Below are positions 42,753 to 56,200 of a DNA stretch of 64,000 nucleotides, piece after piece. The DNA comes from Pyrenochaeta sp. MPI-SDFR-AT-0127 (taxonomy: Eukaryota; Ascomycota; Dothideomycetes; Pleosporales; Cucurbitariaceae). The notes under the pieces were generated by a model. It was not told the DNA's origin and ran no database searches. It was given only the letters and a program-made list of their open reading frames with translations. The stretch covers positions 310,001 to 374,000 of the forward strand of contig JAGTJM010000016.1 of NCBI GenBank assembly GCA_020747015.1, read 5' to 3'. A program made the translations under genes and the position numbers. How positions within the stretch are numbered: position 1 is the first letter of the stretch; every line of letters starts with the position of its first letter.

Positions 42753-43365
42753 GTATCGATTAAGCTTTGTCACCCTATCATAACTTTCTAGCACTGCTTC
42801 CTAGCGCGTGATTGGATTATCAAATTTTGTGTCTTCATCATTGGTCTTAATGTTTTACTCTTGCATAGCCTTGTGCCCTCGCCGCGCGCCTTGCTTTCAA
42901 ACCTTTCTCCACACCGCTCCACGTGGGAGCCACGTTCATCGCTTACCTACTTTGCAGATACGAGAAAAAGCCTCGTGTTGACAATAGAGGACCTATCAGT
43001 GGCCATCGTCGCCACAGCGATTCAGGTGGCTTGCAGCTCATCTTGCTCAGCCACAACTTGCATCGTTAAAATACACTAAACTTAACTTCGATTTTCTTTA
43101 CAAATAAATCGCAACACTTGGTTTGACAGCCATTAGTATACATGGATTCAATACCAATTATAGAGGGATTGATGTATCACAGTCAATAGAGCTTTCCCAC
43201 ACGCTCTGCGGTCGCCGGGATCCGCCTGCACTCTATTACCCTAAGGCGACAATCCTCGTGTACCCTTGCATGCAAACTCGACACCGCCCCGTTGGTTCTC
43301 TTATTTAAAACCATCGCGCTGAGGTGTTCGCGGGGTCACAGTGCAAAACTTTTTATGCCTCTTGA
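42753..43365. other. Spacer between agmatinase and NLR-like gene
   Basis: A 613-bp AT-richer region. The last 100 bp before 43366 presumably form the promoter and leader of the NACHT gene. No gene or repeat recognised. Confidence 0.4.
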
Positions 43366-46300
43366 ATGGCTTTCAGCCCCGCCGATCTTGTCACAACCGT
43401 CCAATTAGCGAGGCAAGTCCGACGACGGTTCGTTGACGCTCCTGGCCAATACAAGGTTGTCTGGGACAAGTACGTGATAGATGTGTTCAAGATCTGGCCA
43501 CGTACTAACTGAGATAGTGTGAAAAGCCTGTCGTTCCTACTCGAAGAAGTAGATGATCTTCTACCACATCGGAAATTATCTGCACCACGAGAGGAAGACC
43601 TTCAAATAATATGGAAGAGTTGTAGTGATGTTCTGAATGACCTGTCCCTGCAATTAGAGAAATTTACCGACTTGGATCCGAGTGCAAGAACCAGGAATGG
43701 AAAGGTAAGAATAGCTTGGAAGCAACTCCACTGGAAACAGTCCGATTTCGATGATCTCCAATCTCGTCTGATGTCCATTGTGAGCGCATTCAATGCGTTC
43801 TTGACCTTTCTTAACTCGTAAGAGACACCGCAACCGATAGCACGATTCTCGCTGAGACCTAAACAGGGATGTTACGTGTGAAATTAAAGCTGGAGTGGAC
43901 CGATTGAATGCACGCGAAGACGCCCAGGTCGCGGAGCAAAACCGCCAAAGTTTACTGGACTGGCTTGGTGACGCCGACTACATAACACATCAGCAAGCTA
44001 TCCTAGCAACAAGACAGAATGGAACAGGCCAATGGTTCCTATGCTCTGAAGAATTCTTGCATTGGGTTAATGTGGACAAGACCACAATGCTATGCAGCGG
44101 CATACTAGGCGCAGGGAAGACGATACTAGCATCCGTCATCGTAAATCACCTCCAAACCACGTTACAAGATGATTTAAAGGTAGGTATAGTGTATTTTTAT
44201 TTTAGCTATCGAAGCCCGGCTACGCAAACGCTGGAGGCCGTTCTCGGTAGTTTGGTGCGACAACTGTTGCAAAACCAGCTCAACATACCTGCTACTATTT
44301 TGGACATCTACCAACGGCATCTAAACAACAAGTCGCGACCATCTCTTGAGGAGCTACGACGAGCATCACGCGCAGCCATTGAGATGCATACAAAGGTATT
44401 TGTTGTGCTCGATGCTCTCGATGAGTACCACACATGCAATTCATCAGCTCTTTTTGCTACTATAACAGAGCTGTTTTCACTCCAAGACACCACTCGAATC
44501 AATTTCCTGGCGACAACTCGGAAAATTTCCGACATTACTTCACGGTTTCCGGTCTCTCGATGTATCTGGAAGGAAATTCGCGCTCATGCAGAGGACATTG
44601 ATGCATATATCAATGCAAGAATGCCGGAGCTCCTCGGAGGTCGGATCGAGGAGCACCCAGACCTTCAGACTCAGGTTAGAACCACAATATCAGGTGCTGC
44701 AGACGGAATGTAGGTCTTCCGATAATCAAATTGTTAAGACATAACTCTCACTACGATCCAGGTTCTTACTTGTACGTCTTCACATGGACACACTTAGAGG
44801 TCCACGAAGGCCTGCTACTTTACTACGGGTGCTACAGAATCTACCTCGTGGATTTGAAGGACTCGATGAGACTTACGGACAAGCCATGGAAAGGATTGAA
44901 GCTCAAAGCGAAGACGCACGAAACCTAGCAACAAGCATCATTGCCTGGGTTGTACATGCCAAATCAACGCTGTCTGTTCGCGAACTTATGGAAGCTCTCG
45001 CGATTGAACCAGAAACTGCCCGATTGGATCAAGACATGCGACCAGACCCCCGAGATATTGATTCTCTATGCGCGGGCTTGATTACTGTCGATCACAATAC
45101 AGAAGCAGTTCGTTTAGTGCACCAAAGTGCGCAAGAATACTTCTTGAGGCATAAACACTTCCCAAATGCCCAAGAAAAGATTATGAACGCCTGTCTGACC
45201 TATCTCTCTTACGATTATTTCGATGAGGGAACCATCGAAGAAGGAGTTGAAAATCGCTTTTGGTTCTATTGCTTTTACAAGTACGCTGCGAGCTACTGGG
45301 GCTTTCATGCAAAGTCTGTCGATCATGCAGATGAGATGATACTAAGTTTCTTGCTGGGGTCCCCAAAGAAAGTCTCTGAATACATTCAAGCAGCCTTTTG
45401 GCGGGAGTACCCATATCATTGGCATACCTTGGACCACAAAACAGTACTCGGAGTTCATATAGTTGCTTACCTTGGCCTGCATTGGCTATTCGAACCTCTC
45501 ATTCGAGCCGGACAGTCAGCCAACCTTGAAGACTCTGAGGGTCGTTCACCATTGTGTTATGCAGCGTCAAGGGGCCAATATGAGGTAGTGGAATATCTGA
45601 CAAGGGTACAACGGGTCGATGTCAACCATGAAAGCAAAAGCAATGGAACAGCTTTGTGCATTGCAGCGGCTGCCGGCCACATTGCGGTTGTTCAAGAACT
45701 AATCCGATGTGGAACCATTGACTATAACGCTACAACCAGAGAGGGCGAATCGCCTTTGATACTCGCCGTAGTGAACAACCATATCGATGTGGTTGTATTA
45801 TTGCTGAGCAGTGGCAAAACGAATCTCAACGCTTACACCAATGTCGGACTATCCGCCTTTATGTTGGCAGTCCAAGGCAAAAACATGACAATAATCAAGT
45901 ATTTGCTCTCTCAGGATACGCTCAACTACCGAGCAAAATCTCCAACTACAGGCTACACGGCTTTGAAATGGGCGGCAAATAATGCCGGACTTCAAATCAT
46001 CTGCCAAAAGTATATCGAGGACGGTCAAGTGAGGGATCCATGCGAAGTTCGCTCACTGTTGCTGCGTGCCGTAGAGTGTGGTCTCCTCGACGTTACTCAA
46101 AAAATACTCTTTCACAAGGACTTTGACCAAATTCTCCTCCACTCAGAAGAACTGGGTGGCCTGCTGTATCGTGCAGCTGCTAGCAGCGGCCATTTACGTC
46201 TTTTGGATCTTTTACTATCCACATTCGATGTAGATGTGGACGTTGTTGATGCGGACGGGAAAACAGCGCTCTTCTTTGCAGCTGAAAACGGACATGTCGA

Positions 46301-47288
46301 AGTCATGAGTCTCCTCGTCTCTACATATGGTGCAGATCCAAACCGAATGGATACAAGCGAGGGTGTAACACCGCTCATCCAGACTGCTAGAGAGGACCAC
46401 AGAAACGCAGCTGAATTACTTCTGTTCGACTACCGCGTCGACCCCAACGCAGGTGAAGGTCCTGGTTGGACAGCCCTTACATTTGCGGCTCATTTCGGAA
46501 GTGTTGAAGTTCTAGAGCTTCTACTCACGAAATTTGAAGTCGACGTTGATCTGAAAGACATCGATGGTCGTACACCGCTCTCCTACGCAGCTGACAGACC
46601 AAAAATGCTGATGAAACTGACTGAAAAAACCCTTAACCAAATCATCGCGCACCCAAAAACCAACGCAGAACTTCTTAATGTCGAACAATATGCACAGATG
46701 TGGTTTGCACTCTTCAGCCATATTCCGAAGTCTGTTCATTGTTTCCTGGAGAATGGCTACTTCGAATCCGGACCAGACATCTCAGACGAAGTCACGACTC
46801 AGACGTCGATGCGAGCCGACACAGAAAGGCTTTTCGAGAAGACGGATGCTGAGCAAACGATTCGAGCTCTCATACAAGCTAAACTTGTTACGACCTGTCC
46901 CAGATGCCGCGAGATATTCACCCAGCTCCAGGCTTTACTATTTGAGAAGAAGTCGTCGATACGTCAGCTTGAACATGAGTCTTCAGACTCCCTGTTCCAC
47001 GAAGCTTTTAGCGTTCTAAATAATCTGTCAAGTAGTGCATCTACCTTGGATATTTCGCGCCTTAAAGACCTCCTAGAAGGTGCAGGACAAGAGCGGACTC
47101 ACAGACACGAGCACTTGTGGAACTACATTGCCAAATATCTCGAGTTTAATCAGAAAGAGGAGAATCATTTGAACGAGAGTGTGTCACGCAACGACCACGA
47201 AGAGGTGCATCAGGGCGCGAAGGGTAGGACTTTGGACCGCGAACGATTCCTAAGCTACGCAACTCGTGTCACCGTCAGTTCCAGTTGA
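43366..47288 (+). CDS. NACHT-ankyrin NLR-like STAND receptor
   Basis: Four exons: 43366-43469, 43518-43817, 43867-44709 and 44762-47288 (introns 48, 49 and 52 nt). All phases fit; 1257 aa. Fungal NLR-like proteins pair an N-terminal effector domain, a nucleotide-binding NACHT switch and C-terminal repeats, and act in non-self recognition and programmed cell death. Residues 1-135 form a helical domain (MAFSPADLVTTVQLARQVRR, VKSLSFLLEEVDDLL) like the N-terminal domains seen in fungal STAND proteins. NACHT: P-loop GILGAGKT at about 213-220 and Walker B FVVLDALDEY at about 313-322, with FLATTRKISDITSRF after it. A winged-helix-like part follows (RELMEALAIEP, LVHQSAQEYFLRH). About 10 ankyrin-type repeats run from about 640 to 1030 (SPLCYAASRGQYEVVEYL, TALFFAAENGHVEVMSLLV). 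The C-terminal 220 residues contain CPRC and are unassigned. The gene appears intact. Confidence 0.88.
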
Positions 47289-50200
47289 TACGACTTAGGG
47301 TCACTGGAGAAGACGGGTACCTTGCTAACTGCAGGACCGTTCCCTCGATCACTTCAGCAATTCACTGGACTATTCTTGTCACGATTTAACTCGCGATACT
47401 ATCAACGCCACCATTATGCAGTTGCAAATGTGCAAAGTATTTGATCCATATGCTGCGCGAATCTTGCACCGCGCAAGATGGACGAAGAACGACGAAGGCA
47501 TTGACTAGGGCGACACGTACTACGAGTAGTCCGTAACGATTTCAGCGTCTACTCGAGTTTGCATGTATAAAAACTTCGGTCTTGAGCTTGGATAAGAGGT
47601 TCAAACACCGCAACACATACGTTCGAATGAAGATGTGTTATTCAAGAACAGCAGAATGAAGGAAACTGGAGTACTCCCGAGATCTGGGGGGAAAAAAAGG
47701 GGGGGAACGAATGTACAAGTTTCTGCTACAACCAAAATCAGAACAACAATCAAAACTAAGTGGCAAATCCTTCCTGTATTGATTGGCCTGGTGTCAATAC
47801 AGCTTCATGTTTGCAGCTGAAATTGATTGCTTCGCTCGCCCATGTCCAACACTTGGTCAGAGAGAGGCATTGAGCATCATGCCTGAACAGGATGCCAACG
47901 CAGACACAAGGGGGGGTTTTGGAATCGCACCAATTATTTCAGGACAGACGTAACACGGCATTCCAAGCCATTACAATTCTAGTAACAAAATGTCGAAAAA
48001 ACCTCGTCAATCAAAATTCGAGATTGTAGATTTTGGTGTTCGTTTCGGGCATTTACGCCCCCGGTTTTGTGTACAAAAACCACCACCCAGTCTACAAGTC
48101 TTGATTGGATACTACTGTAATAAGTTCAGCTTAAGGCGTTCTCCTTGTATGCCTTACCAAGTATACATTCTCAGCCCCCCCACACCCCTGGTATTCAAAT
48201 CGCGATGATGGAGCATTTTCCGCATCCAGCACAAGCTTACCGACCTAGCGGCCCGGACGGGACACAGTATCGGAGTGAGACTGGATCCAGCAGACTCGAT
48301 AAGGCTGAAAAGCCACACTCTGCTCCGAAGTTTCATCTCTTTTGCAGTCGCACAAAAAAGGCCGAACTGGGTTACTTTTTGCACCGGCAAAAAGAACCCG
48401 TCGTCTAACCCAACGTTCGCCAATGCTTAAGGCCAATGCGCGATTTTGGGGGCCGAGAGAGGAGGGCCATCTCGCTTCGCTCCTCCATGTCCCTGCGGTC
48501 CATATCTCGGCCACCAAGATGCCCCTGTCCGGGATAGCTGCGTTGCACTGCCTACCATGGTAGACGCTGGGGCGTAACTCGCTTCACGACAGCCCATTCT
48601 CTTTACATGGGGCCATGTCTTTTCCCGAGCGGAGACATTCGCTTCGTCCTGTCACCGCGTGCCAGGGAACGTGATAGAGGGCGGGAATCCTTCGCGAATC
48701 CTTCGGCGGGCCAGCGAAGGTAGATTGGAACAATGTTGATTGCCCCTACTGGAGACTAAAATCGCGTGCTGGATTTCCTGACCCATTCAACTTAGATCGC
48801 GACTGACGGGTGTTGGCAAACAGGTGCGGCGGGGCCTTTGTTGTGCCGCTGCCCGAATCACACTCCTTCGCACATGTATGCCCTGCTTGGGCGGAGAGAA
48901 GTGTCGACTTTCACTCCGCGGCATTGCAGTCGGGCCATATTCGACCTCTTCACGGGCCCGTTTTGACAATATTGGTCGTACCGAAGTTTGATGAGGGGGG
49001 GTTGCCAGAACAGAGCAGGTTGAAGCCCAAGAAGATGTGCCATGTTCCCAGCTATGGGGTTCGCGGGTACGTACGGAGTGATAGCTAGTACCGTCCGTAA
49101 AGACGGACCGTCTCACTGAAACGGGGAACTGTGCTTTGCGCTCGTACAACGAGATGAAACATAGGACCACGTGGATGATGGTCTGCGGGCATTGCTCTTT
49201 CGGGGGGTTGGCATACCATAGTAGTTTTTGTTGGGCCGTATGTTGCAATTTGCTTGCTTGCCTGAAAGGGGAAAGAGGGATGGAGTCGCAGGCTCGATTC
49301 TGCATTCTTTGCTGCAACATTATGACTCCTCGCGTCCCCGTAGTGGCTTGCTGAAGGATCCTGCGAGAGATGCTCAAACAGGTATTTGCTGGGACACTCT
49401 TGGAAGGATTTGTCCAGACGACCCGCTACAGGGGGAAGCTGGATGGAAAGATGCAAAATGCTGCCAAGGCACGCAATCAATCAGGGATTGGTTGTACGAT
49501 AAATGCATTGGCATGAAACTCTCCCAAATGCACTAACTGCTGGGCCAATAGTGAAGCTGCAAATCTCGCCAAAAAAAAAGAGCAGGTTTCTTCCGCTAGC
49601 AACCTACGCTGGACACAGACACTGTGCGCGGAGACCGAGAGACACAAAGATCGAACTTCGTTAGAGTACGAGTCGTGTTCATGTGTCGACGCCAACCTAC
49701 CAAATTGTCTCCGGCACACCACCAAAAAGGACTCAAAAAGTCTCCAATTGGTCACAATCAAGCAAAGGTCCTGCAAACGCGGCTCAGCCCTATCGTTCCC
49801 CACTCCCCCCTCTCGCTTTGCTCCAACAAATAGCGCAGAAACACACACTCTGTCTGCTAGCCGCCAGGCAGCAGGATATGGCCGGTGAAAGCGCCGCTCT
49901 CATACAAGAGTAATGCAACGAATCGAGTGCCGATCGAGTGACCTAAGAGAGGCGAAGAGTAGTGAGGGGGGTTGTGGTTGGCAAGAAGGAATATTCCGGG
50001 CATGCACGGATTTTCTCGGTGCACCGGGCGAGGTAAGTCGGGCTTTCGGATTATACGATTTCGCCGAGCCCCCCCCTCCCAAGGACAAGTTTGATGTTTT
50101 GTATCTTTCGATGATCAAATGTGCCAAAAACTAAGCAACGGTGAATTACTCCGGTACAACCGATACACGGGTTCTGGGTTTGTTTGAAACTCGTTTAGGT

Positions 50201-53200
50201 GAATTGGCCTTGGGTGGATGGACCGATTGGCAAGCAAACGCGGAAAGGCAAAAAAGACGCGTTCGTTTTCTAATCACGAGCTGGCCCCCCTAGTGTCAGG
50301 ATCCGGGCTATCCGCGACTGGGTACCGGATCGTTGTACGAAGGAGCCTGTTACCCTTCTGAAAGGTTGGAGTGAATGAGAAGAGAGGGAAGAGGTGTTAT
50401 ACAGTGAGCATTTCGAAAGCAGACATCTTACTGCTTATAATCCCGCGTGGAGGTCCTTCTTCAGCCCTACAAGGGGAGCCTCTTCGTATAAGTAAGCCCT
50501 TGCGCAAAGAGCCGTTGAAAGATGCTCGCACATCAGATGCTTGGCGAAGTTGAGTGCTGACAGTCAGAATCTGGGGTAAAACAAGAAAGTGGCTTTACTC
50601 TACATAAGGTGACGTTATCGCGCCGTCTCTCCAACACTGACTTTCTACATTGTTTCAGACGAGGCGCGACAGCTTCACATTTGCAAGCGATACATTACTG
50701 CGGACGAAAAATTTATCCTTCAACTCGTCTACCGGGAGTTCCGGGTCCCCCTAAACAGGGAAAGCTTTGTACAAAACTCTCCATTGTCTCCTTAAAGTTA
50801 GCCACACCTTGCATAGTCCAGGTGCCCTTTCACTGGGCTCCTTGACACGTGAATTAGCGTCCAAGCGCAAGGTTGAATCGGACCACCCACGCAACTAGGG
50901 TGACCCTTCAATGCTAACAGTACAAAGGAATGATGGCCATCTAACTTCGCTTCGTACGCGGGATTGTGATAGGACCTGCGGCGATTGCATACATTGCGGC
51001 GCAGCAATGATCCTTCGGGAACCAAGAGAGATGCAAAGCGGAGTTGGGAGCATTATTACCGAGCTAGAGGCCGTTGCGACCAACCAAGAGCAGGGACAAG
51101 GTGCTTAGCGGCGCAAATAGTTACCGGCGCTAGACGTTTTGTAAAAGGCTTCGCTTTTAGAGCGCTTCGGGTGCCGTCACGATGCTTACCCAAGACGGGA
51201 TTCTAGCGGGTTTCGCATCCAAGACGATCAATCCAACACCCACAAACGTGCGGCGACTGGGGAAAGTGTGTTCCTGAGCATCATGTGGGGTGGGGCGATC
51301 GTACAACCGGAAGTTTAATCCCTCGACGATGTGTTTGTCGTGTCAAACTGTATATTTGCAAGGGCGATCGGCAACTTCCAAGGCGCAAGCCGTTGGAGGC
51401 CTCAATCACTTGCAGCCAAGAATAGAGTTGCATGTCCAAAGGGCGGACCGTCCAATGCGGTCCTAGCGACCTTCGGTTGGGCCCGCAGAGGGAGGCCTGA
51501 GCCATCCCCCATCCTATCACCCGCGTCTTCCCTGTTTAGGCAATCGTTTCGTGGTTTGTCGCTTTCCACTTCTTTGTTCGACCACGTGATAGTTGCGCGG
51601 CACAGATGGAATCGACGAAGCAGTTCGCAAGCTAGGCTTATTCAGGTGCGTTTCGCGCAGGCAGATACGAGCGGTTCGGATACGCCGTAGGACTAACTGG
51701 TGTTGCAGCAGATAGTGTACCGAAAGACCCGTCATAGGCCCTGTAGTGTGCTCGCGTAGTCGACGGCTTGCAGTTCCGTCTCAAACCCACCTGTCTCGTA
51801 CAATGAACGCGTCACTGTCATTCGAACCCTAAGTCTTGGAGCTGGATGTCACGGAGCCATCGAACCTTAAACTTCGCAAGGGAGTGCCAAATTGGTAAGG
51901 TCGGTTTGTGGTCGGTTTTAAGGGCATGGCTTGGTTTTCCTTGTTTCCAAACGCCGTAAATCTGCGCATCGAGAGAGAGAGGCGATTGGTGCAAAGTTGT
52001 TGCTGGGTTGGCTGGCTTCTAATTAAAGTGGCTGCATGCCAGTTGTGCATCGACTGCAATGGGGGGCCTAACGACACAGCAGTCGCAAGATAGGCGTATT
52101 TGCCGGTTCTCGAATAGCTAGCCGATGGTGAAAATGCACAAGTTGGAATACCAGCTGTGAACAGTTCGGCGCAGGCAATGACAGCCTTCGGGGAACCGAG
52201 TGTGCGGATTTCTTCGGACCGTCTGAAGGCGCGGGGCACGCAAGCGAAAGCTACTCAGCGATCGACATATTTTACTATTGTAGTAGTGGGGCCTCGATCA
52301 CGATTCAGAACCTACAAGCATGGACTTTAAGTGGCCCACGGCTTATGCGTCATTCCCGTGACGACTCTACTGTTCGGTATTCTCTTCAATATGTCTGTAT
52401 TGCTCTTGAAAATTGACTTCTCAATCCTGAGGGCTGGGCCTCTACATCTTCGCAGGAACGGGGTAGGGAAGAAGGTTTCCGTTGTGCAGTGGAGACCTGT
52501 AGCTTTGAAATCAGCTTCACCATAGTTTGACAGACAAATAAGGAGCTGTGGAAGGACTCACCGGCTGTATCACGTAGACAGTCAGGCCATATGGTCCCAA
52601 GAGTCGTGACAGTAATTGCTACTGCAATTTCGCATGTCGGTCTATCCGAGCAATACCGGAGTAGAAGTGGACTCGCACGTCCTAAGACTGAAGGTCAATT
52701 GCCCCAGCGCGTGCAGTGTGTCGCAGTGTGTTATCGCAAAAGGAACTAAGGTTGAGGCACCTTGTCGAGATGCAACCCAAGAGATCGAAGGGGAAAGGCT
52801 GAAGTATGAGTCGACAGGCAAACTGTGAGTCAAGAGTGTAGGACTGTTACGATGCAGGAAAAGTGAGAGGGACCATGGAGGTGAGTGGCACATGCAACAC
52901 TCCTGACTGCTGAGCAACACATCCCAAGAATACTCGGGATTCCGACGGTCGCTTTGTCACCCTTTCATGCGCAGCTTTTTGCCCGCACTGCAGCCTCGTT
53001 CAGTAAACCTGGCACTGTGTGTGACCTACTAGAAGATCCCGCTTATGCATTCTCGAAGGGCGCAAAGGGCTGATCACTACTTGTTCTGCACCACGCATAT
53101 CTCTCTCCATAGGCCGAATTGCAGCTGAATAATTCACGCAGAAGCAGCGATAAGGCTGCATTGGATTGCATGTCACGGTGGCGTTGGCATTCATCTCCAT

Positions 53201-56200
53201 CAAAAACGGGGCAAATGCCTCTTTTGGTATTAAGTTGTAACATTATCCTTCTTGTTCAAACGTCGCCTGTCAAGCTGAAGCCACACGGAGGGGCCGTAGG
53301 AATAGCTGGCCCGACTCCGCGAACCAAAGATCGAGGGGGAATAACATTTGCGATCTAGGAAGGATGCGGCTCACTGGTACCGAGGGCGCAAGAAATCAGC
53401 CACCTCAAGCTGAAGGTGGGCTTGCGGGGGTAGCATCAGCAATAGAGAGGCTTTTCTTTTGTTTTTTTCGCTAAGCGCGCTGTTTTCCTTTGTTGCGTTC
53501 TGTGTATTTGCAATCAACGGTGGAGTGTTTTGCGAAAAGCGGTCGCGAAGCGGAGTTCCACATGTCGATCGTGGGGTGATTTTCTGGCTGCCTTTCAAAA
53601 AGAAGCTCTGAGGACCTGGCTCGAAAGGGCAAAGGCTGCCGAATGTAAGCCACGTCGGCATCCAAAGCATATCAGTAATCGGCATCGCTGGTCCCGCCAT
53701 CTCATGCTTTGCAAACCCACGGCGACTCGGTGATTGATAAGTTCTGTGCTTCCTTTGAGCAAGTTCCGTTCCACAATTCCAAATCTCGGTCATGAAGTAA
53801 ATAAAGTTATCGTAAATGCATTGCAAAGCAGACTGCAAAATAGCCCCCGGAGATATTTTAGAATCTGGCTATCAGGTGCAGCGTGGCACTGCTCCTACGC
53901 CCGGCGCTTCGACGACGAAGACGGCTGGCGTAAGGAGTGGAGGCTTGGAAGGAGTCTAAGGACCATCTTTACCGTTCCCGCAAAACGGTCTGAAGCCCGT
54001 GACGGCTGAACGGCCATAGGGCTAGCTCCGTGTGCAGCCCTGGGCTGCCAGATAAGGTGGATACAATGCTGTGTGACCACATCCCAGAGCGTGTCAAGAT
54101 TAATCAGTGATATGGGAATCTGCTCATGCACCGAGCTTGAACAAGGCATGTCTGCGAAGTGGTCGCCGTAAGTGGGCATTTGCCTAGTTGCAGCTGCAGC
54201 ACCTCATTGATCGAGTGTTCGTACGGTCCCGAAACGGCATATTGCGGCTGATTACGACTGTGGGAGAGTCTGCCTTACGACTGTGTGATGACGGATACAA
54301 GCGCGCGCTGTGATTGCTCAGGTCGCTTTACAAAACCGTAAGGGCCGAGACCTGACAGTGCCAGAGCTGCCACGAGGTCTGACACCCTTTCATGGGTGCA
54401 GTGCACTGTGGATAGTTAGTGGGTCAGTGTGCGAGGCCACCAGGAGCTCATCGGTGAACAGGGTGCCGGATAATTACACGGGCGCTTGGGTATAGTGCAA
54501 CAACGTTCGAAGCGAATATCGCTGCAAATGGAACAATGCGCGACTGACGCGGAATTGGCGGTGATTTCGCTTCGAAACCAGGAAATGGCCGTTTGTCTTA
54601 GTCCAGAAGTCAACATGGGCATCTTGCACTGGCAGGCTTGCTTCCAGCACTCTGGGCAACCCCCGCCATCTCTTACGCCCGGAGGTCGGCGAGGACTATA
54701 CACTTTTATATCCGATACTAGCACACATGATTCACAATCCCCTCACTGAATACAGTACCGGTGTACTCGGGGAACGGCAGTTCTGAAGGGACCTCGTTTG
54801 GGTGGTACGAACACAGGCCAACAGAATCACCTTAAAGTACGCAATGAGGGGTTCACGCGTCATGCTTCTGTTGGCGGGCTACGAATAGACCAATGGTGGT
54901 TTTTGTGACTGGCTCATATGGGTCGTAGGGCTGTAGGGCTGGGAAGGGGGGTTGTGAGTCTGCTGTCGTCAGGGCTCGTGGCTCCTCTTGGCGCTGCGGC
55001 CGCTAAAAATAGGCTCTTTTGCTGCGTTCAGACGGCGGCGTCGTCGCCAGCCCAACCACTGCGTCTTGATTGTCGCGATAAAATTGGAAGAGGCAGCATT
55101 TGCACGGCGGCTATTCTTTGACTTTCATTGTTCGTGAATAGGTAGGCAGACTTGCGAACTAGTCAACATGGGCACGACCGATCAGGATATTTTGGTGGCC
55201 AATGTAATGAAAATGCACCTCTGGTAGGCGTTTTTGCAACCCCCTCGCGTTCCAACTGCGCTCCTGCTCTCTTGGGAAACGAAAATGGCCAGGGAATGGC
55301 ACCAGCCAGCAGGGACCCGCACTCAACCCACCCGATAATGCGGAGCAGATATGAAATCACATGACTCTTCGCAAATCCCCTCTCCTCCAGTATGTATTGC
55401 GCGCAGCGGTGAGGTCTGCGCGGAACGCCCGACGGGATGGGTGCGTAGGCCTCCAGAACAGGCAACCGATGCGTCCTGGCACCTGTCCAGCCACTCAGAG
55501 CTGGCCACAGGAGCTCGGTGACTGGGGGCCCGGCCCCTCCTAACCACTTGAGGGTCACACATGGGTGCTCCCGCCTTGCAGACTCACCGCGTCGGAATGA
55601 ACTTGGGCTCCTGGGCCGTTTACGCAGGGCTTCGGCAACCCGTTCTGGAAAATGCGTCTTGGACGTCAACAGACCATCGACGACTTGGCAGTGCGTTGTG
55701 CAAATTGCGCTGTTGGCGCGCGATGCTACTCTCTGCCACTTGTTCGTCATGGTAGGGTGGGGCTTGAAATGAGGTAGGAATATTCGCTTGATACTGGCCA
55801 TGTAAGACCGGTCAGGAGCCAAGCGAACTTTGGGAGCAGGCAGCCGTCGTCAGTGCTCGCTTGATGCTCTTACTGAAAGTCTCTATTGCTAAGCGACCGT
55901 CGAGTGAGTACGACTCTAGGTGGAACGTGATCGCTGTGCAGGTCTGCACATCGTAGCTTCGGCGATTGTTCTGTCCCGACCTGAACCAACACATGGACTT
56001 CGGTAAAGCCATCCACGTAACCCAGAGGCTTTTGAGTTGGAATTCCAAAGGCGCAATACGAAGAACACCGATTCGCCGTCACTGTACTCCGCCGGCCGGG
56101 CGTAGCTCAGCCATGCTGCGCTAGGTAAAGTTCCGACAAGAGGTCTCACAGTGCTTGCATGGGCCATGGCGATTCCAAATTCCTGAGACCCCGTTCAATT

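Noticed and set aside
48787..49377. 196-codon minus-strand frame in the gene-free interval
   Set aside because: Composition (Arg, Ser, Pro, His, Gln mix), overlap with competing frames and absence of any motif fit chance.
55163..55822. 219-codon minus-strand frame in the gene-free interval
   Set aside because: Overlapped by open frames on both strands in several phases, a sign of GC-driven chance frames; no domain.
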